DNA of 64,000 nucleotides from Brassica napus. Taxonomy: Eukaryota; Streptophyta; Magnoliopsida; Brassicales; Brassicaceae. The notes under the pieces are model-generated. The model saw nothing but the letters and a program-made list of their open reading frames with translations, did no database searches and had not been told where the DNA came from. Shown here piece after piece: positions 50,613 to 63,630 of this stretch. Location: the NCBI RefSeq assembly GCF_020379485.1, contig NC_063447.1, positions 62,609,452 to 62,673,451 of the forward strand, written 5' to 3'. Numbering within the stretch: the first letter of the stretch is position 1; every line of letters starts with the position of its first letter. The translations under genes were made by a program, and so were the position numbers.

Positions 50613-50881
50613 GCTCGCTTTACTGAGATCCGGATCCTTGCTGAGCTTCATGGCTCTGTTGTTTTCCCAGATCTGTTGTGTTTCTTTAACGAATAGTGAT
50701 TCGCTAGTTTGCTATATTGGTTGATTGGCTAGATCAGGGCTCTTCTCTTGTTGTATTCAGGTCTAACAATCGATCGATGATTGGAAATTAATATCATCCT
50801 GATTCGATCAAGTTCTGAGGCAAGATTGATCAAATTGCGTTTTTGTAATCATATAATAATCTGTTAGTTTAGTTTGAATAA

Positions 50882-51870
<989 letters not shown>

Positions 51871-52314
51871 AAAGGAGGTAGCAAGATTCCTCCCTGCTTG
51901 TTTGGTTTGTTTATAAAATCAAGGAAAGGGGTCTGTTTCGCTAGTACTATAAAAACGAAACCAAGATTTTATCATCACATGTTCTTCTTCTTCTTCTTCT
52001 CGCATCTCAAACTCAATATCATATCACATTTTGTACTTTCCTTTAATAACTCAGCTCTATTTACTTTCGGATATTAATTTCTTTATTCAAATTTGAACTT
52101 CGGAAACTTACAATCTACAACACACAAAATACATGAAAGCGCACACAATAAGCAAAGAAGTAAGAAAACAAAAACACATGCCAACCTCAGAAGCCCATGA
52201 AAGCAGAGACAACATGTGTGGTTGTCGAGCCAACACAGCCCCCTATCCACTTACTGCCCGGACAGAACCCGAATCTACTTCACCGACGGTTTAACTTGTA
52301 AATGATTTCGATAA
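51871..52314. other. Convergent 3' regions of ARF and galactinol synthase genes
   Basis: Two stop codons face each other across this 444-bp stretch, which must hold both 3' untranslated regions. A (TTC)n tract near 51984-52000 lies on the ARF side. No separate gene was seen. Confidence 0.6.
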
Positions 52315-53635
52315 TCAAGCGGCAGACGGTGCAGTCACGTACTTGACCGGTCCAGCTTCGGTAAGAGCGGAGATGAGCGGCTTCAGATTCACCACATCCG
52401 ACTCTTCTACAAGGTCTCCGACAGATTTCTTGTAATCCAAGGAATCATCATTGTAGATATCCCACCATTTGTTAACTAACATTTTGATGTCTTCCCTCTC
52501 CATATTAGCTTCCTTCCCTGTGTATCTCCATGGCTTCGAACCCTGTAATTAGAAAGGCAAACAAAAATGTGTTAGAACTCAATAAGAAATCATTGGTCTA
52601 AACAAATAGAAGTTGGGATGTAAGATAACTCACCGCAGCACAGTAGTGAACCACCTTGACTTTATCGAGCTCCACATTTTCTGGATGACGCCATAGCATC
52701 GCTAGGACGAGATTGTAAACTAAAGGAATCGGCTTGTATATTTTCTTGAAGTACATGTTCAGAAAGTCCTGCGCAGTAAAACCCCACAACTTACAAAAGA
52801 GCAAGAAAACAGAACATAACAAGTAAGACTACTAACTTTTTCTTTCTTACCTGTTCAGCGAAAGGAGTCGGAGGAGTGATCTTTAAGGTTCTTAGCAGAT
52901 CCTCGTAAGTATCTAGACCAGGTTCGAACACGAACATCCCGGCGTTGAAGTAAAGAGCCGGTGGTTCACCAAGCTCCGCCTTTGGCCACTGGACTTTCTC
53001 AGGGCATTGTTGGCAGTACCCGATCTTGTATTGGGGCGTGTGGCTCCATGTCTTCTCGCAGAAACAGTCCATCACCGCGTAGAAATAGCCATCAGGGAGA
53101 TCGAACAAGTGATCGATGTTTTCGAAAACTTGAATGTCTCCATCCAAATATATCATTTTACTATACTCCACAAACTATACATTCACACAAAAGACAGAGC
53201 ATTTTAACCATATTTCTTTTATAAGTTGGTTATTTTTCAAACTAACACAAAAAGGGTTACTAAAACGACGGCGCATTGTGAATTATAAAGTACCTTCCAG
53301 ATACGGAGTTTGGAGTAGTTGATGACGTAATAAGCCATGGCAAACTGGGTTTGGTTCTCGGGTGGGTAAACGGGTTCGATCTCGCGGACAATGCAACCTT
53401 GTTCCACAAGTATACGACGGTGCTCCTCCGGGACGTCTGGTAATATCGCCACGACGAGTGGATAAGCGGATTTGACTTTCCTTAGTCCTTTGGCTAAACC
53501 TACGACTCCTTTGACGTAATCACCGTTTCCAGCTAGAAATGTCACGTATGCTCGATCACTGTGGACTGGTGGCGACGGTTTAGTTATCGTCACGGCGGAT
53601 TTGGCGGTGTTGGTTTGTATAAGCTCCGGAGCCAT
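52315..53635 (-). CDS. GOLS1: Galactinol synthase
   Basis: Four coding exons on the minus strand: 53635-53294, 53174-52851, 52768-52634, 52542-52315. They total 1,029 bp (342 aa; Arabidopsis GolS1 is 344). The enzyme is a cytosolic GT8 glycosyltransferase that transfers galactose from UDP-galactose to myo-inositol, the first committed step of raffinose-family oligosaccharide synthesis. Visible hallmarks are RAYVTFLAGNGDYVKGV near the N-terminus, the metal-binding DGD at 125-127 (within MIYLDGDIQVF), a conserved Cys-rich block (MDCFCEKTW, YCQQCPEKVQWP), NAGMFVFEP, and the C-terminal pentapeptide APSAA typical of plant galactinol synthases. Promoter elements upstream (TATA, G-box, a heat-shock-like motif) fit the stress induction known for this gene. 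The position between ARF and MYB2 supports the GolS1 orthologue. Confidence 0.96.
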
Positions 53636-53734
53636 GTGAGAAGCACGTGAGTTTGGAGGATTTTAGAGAAAATGTAATGAGAGGTGTGTTTTTGTTGTTG
53701 TCTTGTTTTGTGTTTAATGATGTTTCTAAACAAG

Positions 53735-53745
53735 GATTTTTATAA
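53735..53745 (-). promoter_or_regulatory. TATA box of the galactinol synthase gene
   Basis: The minus-strand TTATAAAAATC lies about 105 bp before the start codon, which predicts a short leader of about 75 nt. Confidence 0.55.
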
Positions 53746-53779
53746 GCGCTAGGATTAGTTGTCATCATTAGCTCTGGAT

Positions 53780-53793
53780 CGTACACGTGTACG
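53780..53793. promoter_or_regulatory. Palindromic G-box/ABRE in the GolS1 promoter
   Basis: CGTACACGTGTACG is a perfect 14-bp palindrome centred on the CACGTG core, about 35 bp upstream of the TATA box. The core is the binding site of bZIP (ABF/AREB) and bHLH factors, fitting drought/ABA-type induction. Function is inferred. Confidence 0.55.
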
Positions 53794-53830
53794 TTTAAGA
53801 TCGGACGGTGGTAACTGGCACTTGGTGAGA

Positions 53831-53840
53831 GTTCTGGAAG
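53831..53840. promoter_or_regulatory. Heat-shock-element-like motif
   Basis: TTCTGGAA (TTC-nn-GAA) about 200 bp upstream of the galactinol synthase start. Two inverted units are the minimum core of a heat-shock element, and Arabidopsis GolS1 is known to be heat-inducible. With only two clean units this is weak. Confidence 0.3.
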
Positions 53841-56800
53841 TGGGACTAACGTCTAACGGGAAGGTTAGTACGGAAAATGCTAGAAGCAGCTACGCTATTG
53901 TGAGAAATAGAAGATTGTTTATTCCCTGTGGCCGGATGCATTGAATATTCCTGTAGTCCTTAACATACGTTAAGTTAATTCGTCTGAATAATCTAGGCTA
54001 TGTTTTGTGAAATGGATAATATAGTAAAGAGATGACAGATGAATTAAGCAAAGGGGTAAAACTGAAGATAACTTCTCTTTAGGTGCAAGATTAAGAAGCC
54101 ATCTTAGAGAAGTCCATCGGTTAAAGATTCTAATGAGTTTTAATGAACAAATTAATAGTTAATATAGTGATTTGAAAAGTTAAAAACTCTTGTTAGTCTA
54201 ATTAATTTGAATAACCTCATCGAGGTTTTTAAATTTTTTTATTTTTTAAAAATTGAATGATTTAAAAAAAAATCATACATAAATTTTTAATAAAAATGAC
54301 ATAAAAACATATTAAAAATACAAATACAAACATTTTGGTTATACTACCTACCCATATTCTATCATCTTCATTCAAGGTTAAACACACACATTTTTTTAAG
54401 TAGTTTACTCCAAATTTTGTCGGGTAAATATGGAAAGAAGTGAGACAACTATGATTTGTTACAAGTCTTTTAATTATTCTTCACTCAGATTGGGCTTCTA
54501 GTTAACAAACCGTATCCCAAGAAAAGCCAAAGTGACCAGTAAAGAAAAAGAGAGGGGCTTTGTGCTCTGGTGACTGGTGAGTGTAGAGGCTTAAACTCGT
54601 ACCTAATGATCTTAAAACCATGTGTACATTTTAACAACAAAAAGTTCAAACGTGTTTTGTGTTGCAAACTTTGACAAAAGAAAATAGGGTGAGATTAATG
54701 AGAGTGTGTCTGCCAAAAGTGTCGGTTGAGGTTGGACTTTTATCTTAATCATCGCCGGTCGTCTTTGATTTTGGTTCCTTTTTATTCATCTGCTTCCATT
54801 ATTGTATATGTCGTTTACTCCACTTTCTCTTTGATTCCTTCCTTCGCAAAGCTTTTCATTTCAGAGAATATATTCCCATTCAGAGTCAACTCCCACAGTG
54901 TCCGAGTTTAGGCGACATGCATTACATTTACTTCCAAATTTTTGAAATTTCACCTTTCACGGTTAATGAAAGACCTCTGACCTTTTTATACTGCAAATGA
55001 TAGACTCCTACGATTCCATTTATTTTTCTCTTTTCTTATACTAGTATTTTACTAACTTGTTTTTATGGAGTTTACACACATATCCTCCTAGCATTTTCTG
55101 ACATATTTATACACACACCCCTTTTTTTTAATAAAACACTGCACACCTTTTTTATGGAATTCCTTTTTCTTTTTTCGATAATGGTCATGAAACTAGTTTG
55201 AAAATATTTTATTACTTGTGCACAAGAAAAAAGTATTTTATTACTCTGAAATATTCCTCCAATAGAGATGCTAAACCATTACTTTCCATTATCTTTGTGA
55301 ATATCATTTCACAGGCTCTATCAAAGACTATGTGATACATTGAACTTAAAAAGGATGTAAGTACGTATTAGACCATAAGTATACGTCTATATGGGTGCGT
55401 TGATGAGGAAGATGCTAAAATATGGATATTTCCATGGTCATGAATTCAGAGTTTAGAACCACATGCATGCTTTAAAGTTTAAAGTTCGAACCTCTCACTA
55501 GAGGATTCTCCTCTGCGTCATCATCTTTACGTCATCGCTTCTATGACATGCACAATAAATAATTACAAATAATTTATAGTTCATAAATATCGATTCAAAA
55601 TATTTTTCTTTTCTGTTAAAGGAAATGTAGACGATACAAGTTTTCATTAAAAAAAGAGAGGAGATGTACACGAGTACATGACCAAAAACGGATCCATCAA
55701 CAAGAGATACAAATACAGTCAAATATATTCATTAGCCATCTTCCCTTTTAGAGGCTTACCTATTGCATGCCCCTATAATATACAAGTGTTTTATTTTGAT
55801 TTCGGGATTGACCTGTATGATAGAGATTTTCGTTGGAGGCTTATGTGTTATGTCGCATCCGATAGGAACTGGACATAACCAGATGACAAAAAGAAAGAGG
55901 CTTTGCATATGAATATGACAGAATTTTGAGCGTGTAAGTTAAAAGGATTGTGGGTTCTACTTTTGGTACTTCTTCTGATTCTGATAGATCGTAAACGTCT
56001 TTTTATGGCCTTATAGTTATTGAAATAAACAGAAAGTATTATTTCAGCAAAATAAATCAATATGAAAGAGAGAATAGACGCAAAAGACCGACGTCAGTAA
56101 GAAAAAAAGGTTTATTTGTGGTATCATATAGTTAAATATCCAATGGATGTAACAATTCACTGAGTCGGGTGCTTCAACAAAAAACAGTTGGTTTCTTCAC
56201 CAAAAGTCTGAGATGCTGATACAACCCAAATCTAACCTATATTGGGATTAAATTGACACGTCATTACTTGTGTGTGTTTTGTCCTAAGCGGAAAGTTAGA
56301 AGCAGACAAGTGTTCTATTAAATCCATTGAGATCTGATTCACTTCTCAGATACATACTAATCGAGAGAGTTGCTTTCCCAATAACTATGGAGGCTACTAT
56401 TTATGTGTCTTCGTGTAAATAATACTGTGTTTACTTACTTTACTTGAACTCTTTTATTTTAATTCATAATTTTAGTATTTTTTGAACCCTCCTTTTTAAT
56501 CGAGTGGATCGCTCTGATATGTACGCATCAAATATACACGTTAATAATTCTTGTGTTCAAATGTTTTAAATTAACCCAATATAATGTTCGATCATTAATT
56601 ATATGATTCCTATATAGATGTTTGTTTGGAGTTTTTAATGCTCTTATACTCTTTTTTTTGGGTAAAATATGCTTCTTACTTTGATCATGCATGTATTAAA
56701 ATTTATATAAGATCTAATGATTTTTTCGATTGATATGAAACTACATTTGTTCTCAGTTGCCTATACATATTTTAATGTTTTATTATAGCGACCATTATTT

Positions 56801-57484
56801 GTTACAGGTTTAATAACATATCATACAACTTTATCTCAAATATAAGCATTAACAATGTACAATACAGATTGTAGTCGTTTTATTAATATATTATTAGTAT
56901 ATGATTATAATTTCAGAATAAATATAAGAAAATATGGTGTTAAGTATTCACACTGAAATCAATATGGGTCTATGGCGATCTTTTCTTCCACTTGAATTTT
57001 TACAGAAAAATAATAATACGAGATTGCACGTACTTTTTACGGCAAACACTGAAAGTATTCTTATTATATTACGGCAAGTTTTAGCAACAAAACATTTGTT
57101 GTATTATTCTTCATACATTTACATAGCTTTATTAATCTCAACGCACGATAAAATGTTCAACAAAAGAAAAAAAGTACGATAAAATGTTGTTGAAATTAAC
57201 TCAAAATGTCTTACCGTTTGTGTAAATATACTCATATCAGTCGTAGTGATGGGCAAAGGAAAGAGACGTCTCTTTGACTACTCCTCAATCTTAAGACAAA
57301 ATGTGGTAAAATCCTAAAGCAGCTCTTTAACTCGCCTAACTCCATTTCTCATTTGACTTTGCTTCAAATGTCAATAGTCCAATGTTATTTAGCTGCACAC
57401 AAAATTAGTAAATTAAGATATTTTTTCTTTCTAATATATACTCAAAGTCCATTCCGTGGTAAACTAGTTTTAAGTACTAAGCCA
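53841..57484. other. Intergenic DNA, no gene seen
   Basis: Long AT-rich stretch between the galactinol synthase promoter and a Helitron-like 5' end. Open frames here are short, low in complexity and resemble no family I know. Confidence 0.5.
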
Positions 57485-57510
57485 TCTATATTATTAAAAG
57501 AAAATTACCT
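57485..57510 (+). mobile_element. Helitron-like 5' terminus
   Basis: A/TCTATATTATTAAAAGAAA at 57485 matches the conserved 5' end of crucifer non-autonomous Helitrons (compare 42396). No hairpin plus CTRR 3' end could be found downstream on this strand, so the element is probably truncated or decayed and its length is unknown. Confidence 0.5.
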
Positions 57511-57549
57511 ATTTGAAAATGTTCTTACTTCATTAATTAAACTCTTTTT

Positions 57550-57735
57550 TTTTACTTGTCTTTTTCAGTTGCACTTATGAAATATCCTAAAACGAATAAA
57601 ACTGCCTAATTTATTAATTGTCTTTTCACTTACATTAATGAAATATGCTTAAATGAATTTAAACTTCCTATTTTATTGTTTGTCTTTTCCAGTTACCTTA
57701 ATGAAATATCCTTAAATAAATTTGGACATAATGTC
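57550..57735 (+). repeat. Three diverged ~62-bp tandem repeats
   Basis: Each unit has the order TTGTCTTTT(C)CAGTT, then (C/A)TTA(A)TGAAATAT, then CTTAAATAAATTT, then a short AT spacer. They lie just inside the Helitron-like 5' end, a common place for subterminal repeats in such elements. Confidence 0.6.
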
Positions 57736-60196
57736 ATTTAATCAACTAAAAAAACTCATGAGTTATCCTTACGTGCACAATTTTAATAATGAAGATTTTT
57801 AAAAACGTGCATCATTAAAATGTTACCTAAAACATGCAGCACTAATATATAACATGCATCAATAAAACTAGAATTTGACTCACACAATTGTATATATATT
57901 ATTTTTAGTTGATTAAATTTAAAAATAATTATTTATTCAAAAAATATTGAATGACTATGTTTTTAAAAATTATATGGTATTATTTGCTCATAACTCATTT
58001 GTCATTTGATAAATCGTTAGAAAGAAAATTTTAGCATAATATAACCCAGTTGTCATTTACTAAATTTATGGTTTTTATTTATATTTTTTTTATTATTTAA
58101 TTATAATATTTTCATTTTATATTTGAAAGATAAATGAATTTTCTTTCAAACAATATTTTTGTAAATGTATTTTTTAAAAAATAATCAATTAAAATTGTTA
58201 GTATCATTGAATATCATTATTTTAGACATAATTTGAGTTTTCGTTTACATCAAAACTTATCATATTTTAGGATAATTTTAATTTAAAATATAATTTTCAT
58301 ATTTTTCAAACAAATTCTAAAAATATTTTTTAAATATTTTGTTATAATTGTTAAAAAAATATTGAGTTGCATTTCAAATAAAAATGTAAAGATATTAAAA
58401 ATATTATAATTAAAATATGTAAAATTTAATATAGTTTTAAGGAAATGGTCAAAATAAAAAAATTACACATAAAATAATCATGATTTTTTTTAACTGGACG
58501 GATCATTATTTATATGATATCGCACACGAAAGAAAAATTTCTATTTTTAAAATTATCTAATTAACTCTGTACTCATTTTTTTATATTTTTTATATGATAT
58601 CACACAATCGTAAAAAAGTAGATAGTTTAAGATGCAAAAAAAATATTTACTTAATGAATATACTATGAACGAATATTACAAATACATCATTTAATAAAAT
58701 AAATAATTAAAAACTGAAAATTCATACCGAATACTTACTTAAAGTGATCTGAAAGTTCTATATGGAAAGCATGTGTTTATTTATTTGTTGAAAAAACAAG
58801 ATCATTATAGAATAATTATTTACTCCAAAATTTATATTACTCCAAATTCCATTGAAAAAATATCAATCAAGTGAAATACTATTTCACTTATTTACTCTAG
58901 TTATTATTCTAAAAAGAAAAAAATACACACACAAATTTACTTTGACTTTAGTTAGAGGAAAACAATTTACTCTATTTTTCTTTTCTCTATTTTTTCAGCT
59001 CTTTTCCAGCTCTTCTTTTATTCCATATTACTCCTAATAATACCCACCAAACCCTAGATCATTCTCAATTTCTTAAACATAAACATATTTTTTCCACGTC
59101 ATGCACAAGGGACTACTAGCTTGGTCAGTTTCCATCCACAATATTCTGGTAAAAATAAAAGCAATAGATCATACTTATATTTTTACTAGTCATTGATTCT
59201 ACCCCATAGTCTTGTAGGAATAATATCATTCATAAAGAAACTATAGAATATGTTGAAATTGTCACAGATATGGAAACTCAAAAGAAATACATAAAAAAAA
59301 AACCAGAGATTGTCGAAATTATTGGAAAACTAAGGTAATCGATAATAGGACATAAATTTATAGTTACAGAAGTGATCTGAGTCTGTTCTAGAGTTTCATC
59401 CCTCAAAATATAGACTGTGAAGCCCCATTTTTTTTTTTTAATTTGTATCCTTCATATAAAAAATGAAGAAGATTGGCCAAAAAAAAAAAAAATGAAGAAG
59501 ATGAAATGGTGATTAGCAACAATATTTGATTGATAATTCAGAAGTAATCAGTCATTTTAATCCGATTACAAATATACAACAACTTAAGTCTCGCCTACTG
59601 TGTGGTACAATCTAGAAACTCTACAAATAGATCACCCACATCAATGAACTCCTTCGTGGGATTCATCTTTTCAATTTTTTATTATTAATTTTTTTTTTTT
59701 TGATTTTTTTTTAAAAAAAGAAAACTAGACCAATCATGGCCGCCACGACACGTGAGGTCCGCGTTAGGAGAAAGTGGTTCAACCAAGTGATATTTAGGAG
59801 AGAGGGATTCATGTGATTGAATTATTATTATTATTTTTTTTCCGTGTGAACTCTTTTTATAAACCCTGGATGCGGTGCTCTTGAGTCTTACCAAAGCAAA
59901 AGCGAGAGAGCGTGTTTCTATCCATCTGAACCAGTCAAAGGGTCAAACCTTGGTATTTTTAATTACACAAAAGTTGACCAAACAGAATGTTAATTGTGAT
60001 TAGAATGGTATACTATATAGTTGCAAAATTCCACTTTATAAACAAGAATAAATATAATAATTGAATAATCACATCACTTATGCCGTGTTCCAGTCACTCT
60101 CATTCGTCTACTAATTTTCAAACATCCTTCTTAAAATATCACTTTGTAATTTTTTTTGGTCAAACACTTTGTAATTCTTTATTCTCGCGTTCCTTC
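57736..60196. other. AT-rich intergenic DNA upstream of MYB2
   Basis: No exon or complete element recognised. The part nearest 60196 is the presumed distal promoter of MYB2. Confidence 0.5.
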
Positions 60197-60211
60197 ACTA
60201 TATATATAAAT
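60197..60211 (+). promoter_or_regulatory. MYB2 TATA box
   Basis: ACTATATATATAAATA lies about 95 bp before the MYB2 start codon, predicting a leader of about 70 nt. Confidence 0.5.
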
Positions 60212-60303
60212 AAATCACATATTGCTTAATCACTTCAAATCTAATCCACATTTCACACCATCTCTTTCTCTGTTTCCTTTTCTCTCATTAAAATAATAGA
60301 GAA

Positions 60304-61379
60304 ATGGAAAATTACGAGCAAAACTTAAACTCACCAGCTCATGAAGAAGATTCTGATGTACGGAAAGGTCCATGGACCGAGGAAGAAGATGCTATTCTCG
60401 TCAACTTCGTCTCCATCCACGGTGATGCTCGCTGGAACCATATCGCTCGTTCCTCAGGTATCAAATTAGTCACCAGTCTCTAATATACACACGGGATCGG
60501 CCATGTGTATAACCAAGTGAAACATTAATTTATAGACACAGTTGCAAAGACATAAATGTTTATATACTATATGTTCAAACATGCAGGGCTTAAGAGAACT
60601 GGTAAGAGTTGCAGGTTAAGATGGCTTAACTACTTGAGGCCAGATGTTAGACGAGGCAACATCACTCTCGAAGAACAGTTTATGATCCTCAAACTCCATT
60701 CTCTCTGGGGCAATAGGTATGTTACCAAAGATGCAAATGTAAATACTTGTTCCCCATTTACTAGTTAACACTTTTATAGAAAATATTACTTTTGTACGGT
60801 TATAAATATTTGTTTGTTTGGTTTTTTCTTAAAAAAAATATAAGGTGGTCGAAGATTGCACAATATCTACCGGGAAGAACAGATAATGAAATAAAGAATT
60901 ATTGGAGAACTCGTGTGCAAAAACAAGCTAAACACCTTAGATGCGATGTTAATAGCAATCTTTTCAAGGAGACAATGAAAAATGTTTGGATGCCTAGATT
61001 AATGGAAAGAATCAACGCCCAAACACCATCCCCCACGTATGACCCAGTGGAGTCAGTGATCACCGACCCAGGTCAACCTATCGACAAACAGACTCCGGTC
61101 GAGCCAGGTTTTGTTTTAAACCCGGACCAGCATCGTCATCAATTCGTTCAGGCTTCGGAACTGTGCGCAACGTCTTCAACCTCGCCAGCTGAGACGTTAT
61201 CGGACGTTCAAGACAGGGTAGTGAACGGGTCTGGTTATGATCCGGCGGGTCAAACGGGTTTCTTGGAGTTAAACTATTGGGGCTGTGATGATGGAGACAA
61301 CATGTGGACCGATGATGAGAGTTTTTGGTTCTTGCGGGACCAGTTCTGCCACGAGACCACATCCTTTTCGTATAATTAA
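60304..61379 (+). CDS. MYB2: R2R3-MYB transcription factor MYB2
   Basis: Three coding exons: 60304-60457, 60587-60716, 60845-61379. They total 819 bp (272 aa; Arabidopsis MYB2 is 273). The two intron positions in the MYB domain are the usual ones for the subgroup. R2 spans about 20-71 ([40 protein letters not shown]) and R3 about 72-122 ([40 protein letters not shown]). The first R3 tryptophan is replaced by Ile, as is normal in R2R3-MYBs. The acidic tail keeps [18 protein letters not shown] and [16 protein letters not shown]. AtMYB2 is a nuclear activator in ABA, drought and phosphate/GA-related responses. The orthology is strong, from sequence and position next to galactinol synthase. Confidence 0.95.
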
Positions 61380-62019
61380 GGAAATTTACGATTATGATAC
61401 GTAACGAGGAATTCAACTGCGTCACGTTAGGTGTAATAGTCATTCGTGCGTGATGCCATTTTAGATACGGCCTTGGTATACGAATCTTGACTTATTTTAA
61501 TATGTTTTCTTTTTTCTTTTCCCGTTTAAACTAAGATCTGATCATCACGTACGTGAGGATAACTGTGATTTGTGATATATGTGAATTATTCAATAATATA
61601 ACGTTTCTAATCGTCAAGAGAACTAACTCGAATCAGTTCATATTTGAGCTGGTCCGTTTTAGTTACGACAAAACATGCAAGGAACACGCTAAATAACACT
61701 CGTCAGAACATGACTTATTTGTTTTACTTGATGGTTAAACCATTGATTATTACAAAATCACCCCCGCTAGGATCAGATATAACCGAAAAAATAACATCTT
61801 TTATATCAACCTTCATCAAAGTGATCTTGGTAGAACCCAACTTGGTTCAAATTGTTACAACGCATGAGTTATTTCCATATAAATTATTCCTCAATATCTA
61901 AAAGCGCACATATACAATTTGGTAGTCCAAAAGGCTCATATACCTCATGAGAAATATGCATGGTCGATTCAATGATACGTAACACGATAAAACATAAAAT
62001 TATGCAAATCATTACAAAC
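61380..62019. other. Intergenic DNA downstream of MYB2
   Basis: Contains the MYB2 3' region and the presumed 3' region of the small minus-strand gene. No other gene was seen. Confidence 0.45.
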
Positions 62020-62289
62020 TTACAAGAACAAGTGATTCTTGACGATGATCCAATAAAACCTTTCATCCATATCGTTGATCCCACTCGTGGTTTCGATAGT
62101 AAACTCGTGATTATCGATGCCATGCGATGCGTCAACGACCGAAGTACTCTTCCTCGTCGTGTTCTCGGCTCCGGCGACATTTCTGTAAAGTTTCAACGTT
62201 GACAAAGAAGTCACCGCCGTCTCTGGCTCCTCTTCGGGCGTAAGACGGCAACTCATCAGGGCTCTAAAGAACATCACTATCGACGCCAT
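62020..62289 (-). CDS. Small hypothetical protein, 89 aa
   Basis: Intronless minus-strand frame starting MASIVMFFRALMSCRLTPEE. The start codon has a good plant context (A at -4 with GCG after the ATG) and a TATATAC box lies about 125 bp upstream. The product is polar with a short hydrophobic N-terminus, and no domain is recognised. Arabidopsis has a small unknown gene between MYB2 and the SWC4 gene (At2g47200 by my memory), so this may be its counterpart. The sequence similarity itself was not tested, and the C-terminal part may be wrong if an intron exists. Confidence 0.5.
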   Translation of the reverse strand: MASIVMFFRALMSCRLTPEEEPETAVTSLSTLKLYRNVAGAENTTRKSTSVVDASHGIDNHEFTIETTSGINDMDERFYWIIVKNHLFL

Positions 62290-62414
62290 GAGTATCAGAC
62301 GTCACACGATGCTTTGGTTAACTTTTAATTACGTATCTAATCAATTTTAAGTGCAAAGACAAACACACACAAAACATATATACGTGCGTTTGTGTGTGTG
62401 CTTGGTTCAGTGTG

Positions 62415-62421
62415 TATATAG
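62415..62421 (-). promoter_or_regulatory. TATA-like box of the small hypothetical gene
   Basis: TATATAC on the minus strand, about 125 bp upstream of the 89-codon frame. It is the main support that the frame is a transcribed gene. Confidence 0.35.
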
Positions 62422-62922
62422 TCTTAACCACCATCGTTGAATGCTGAAATAAGACAGGACAACGTGGAAAACATAATAGAAACTAGTTTTGGTACGTACA
62501 TGTTGATTTACTAAAGTACCATTGCAGGAGTTTCAAGAGGGAGTTTGTAAGCGTGGCATTATGGTCCTTTCACAACATGGTTTAGATGTGGAAGAGAAAG
62601 AAAAGAGTTCATCTTCAGCAAGAAACAATGAGAGGAGGAGAAGAGATATTCTTATTTGATTTTTTAGAAAGGAGCTTTATGAAAATATCATGATCTAATC
62701 CTTTCTCGTACTGGTCAAACTATGGTTGAACTAACCTTCTAGATTCTCCTTTTTGGGTAACTTTAGCATTTTGGTCAGTAAACCTGTATAGAAAACTTTT
62801 ATGTTTCGTAATTTCATATTTTTTTGTCAACTTCTTAATTTCATATATCTTGGAAAACTATGTGTTTTGTATACATAATTTAAGTTTTATTTCAATAATA
62901 ACATTTGGGCGTAATAAAAAAA

Positions 62923-63019
62923 TTTGTAAAAAAATCAATATTTATTTTTCAAATCTCTCCACTAATAAAAGTTTGTAAAAAAATCAATATTTATTTTTCA
63001 AATCTCTCCACTAATAAAG
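62923..63019 (+). repeat. 49-bp tandem duplication upstream of the SWC4-like gene
   Basis: A 49-bp unit (TTTGTAAAAAAATCAATATT, then CAAATCTCTCCACTAATAAA) occurs twice head to tail with almost no difference, ending about 230 bp before the start codon. Confidence 0.85.
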
Positions 63020-63247
63020 GTTTCGTTTAGGTTGACTGTAGGGAAGACACTACTAGATAGGCTAACGTAAGCCGAAGAGTGTCGATTCCGGAAACGATGC
63101 CGTTTAACTACGAAGTGGAAAAAAAAAAAAGTGAACTCACTAAGCGAGTCCAAGCGTTCTTTGGCGCTCAAAAATCCCCAAATCCTCGGCGAAATTGGAA
63201 ACCCTAACTTCCGAATCGAATCGAAGATCGTATTGTTTCCGGGTTGG

Positions 63248-63595
63248 ATGGGTGGTACGGACGCGAAAGACATTCTCGGGTTGCCGAAGACGCCACTCTA
63301 CGAGAAGAAAGCTCGACCCCAGAAGGAGTCTCATAGAAAACCCGATGGCATTTCGCGCGAGGTGCCCTGAAAGGATTGATTTTTCAGTTGAATTGGGGCT
63401 GTTAATATTATGTCGTCTTTGTTGAATTGCAGGTTTATGCGCTCACGGGGGGCGTTGCGCCTCCTCTTATGCCTTCAATTGATGTTACCCACTTAAAGCG
63501 TCCTCCTCCGCCTCATGAGAAGGTCTCAAATTTATTGACTTTATTAGATGATTCTTCTTCTTATGAGTTTGATGATGATAGTGTTAAGTAAGAAC

Positions 63596-63630
<35 letters not shown>

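Noticed and set aside
55465..55500. AGTTCGAACCT, resembling a Pol III B box (tRNA or SINE)
   Set aside because: No tRNA cloverleaf, no A box at a proper distance and no poly(A) or poly(T) end were found.
59685..59894. 69-codon minus-strand frame near MYB2
   Set aside because: It contains poly-Lys/Ile runs from poly-T and TTA repeats, with no recognisable domain and no gene expected there from the known order.
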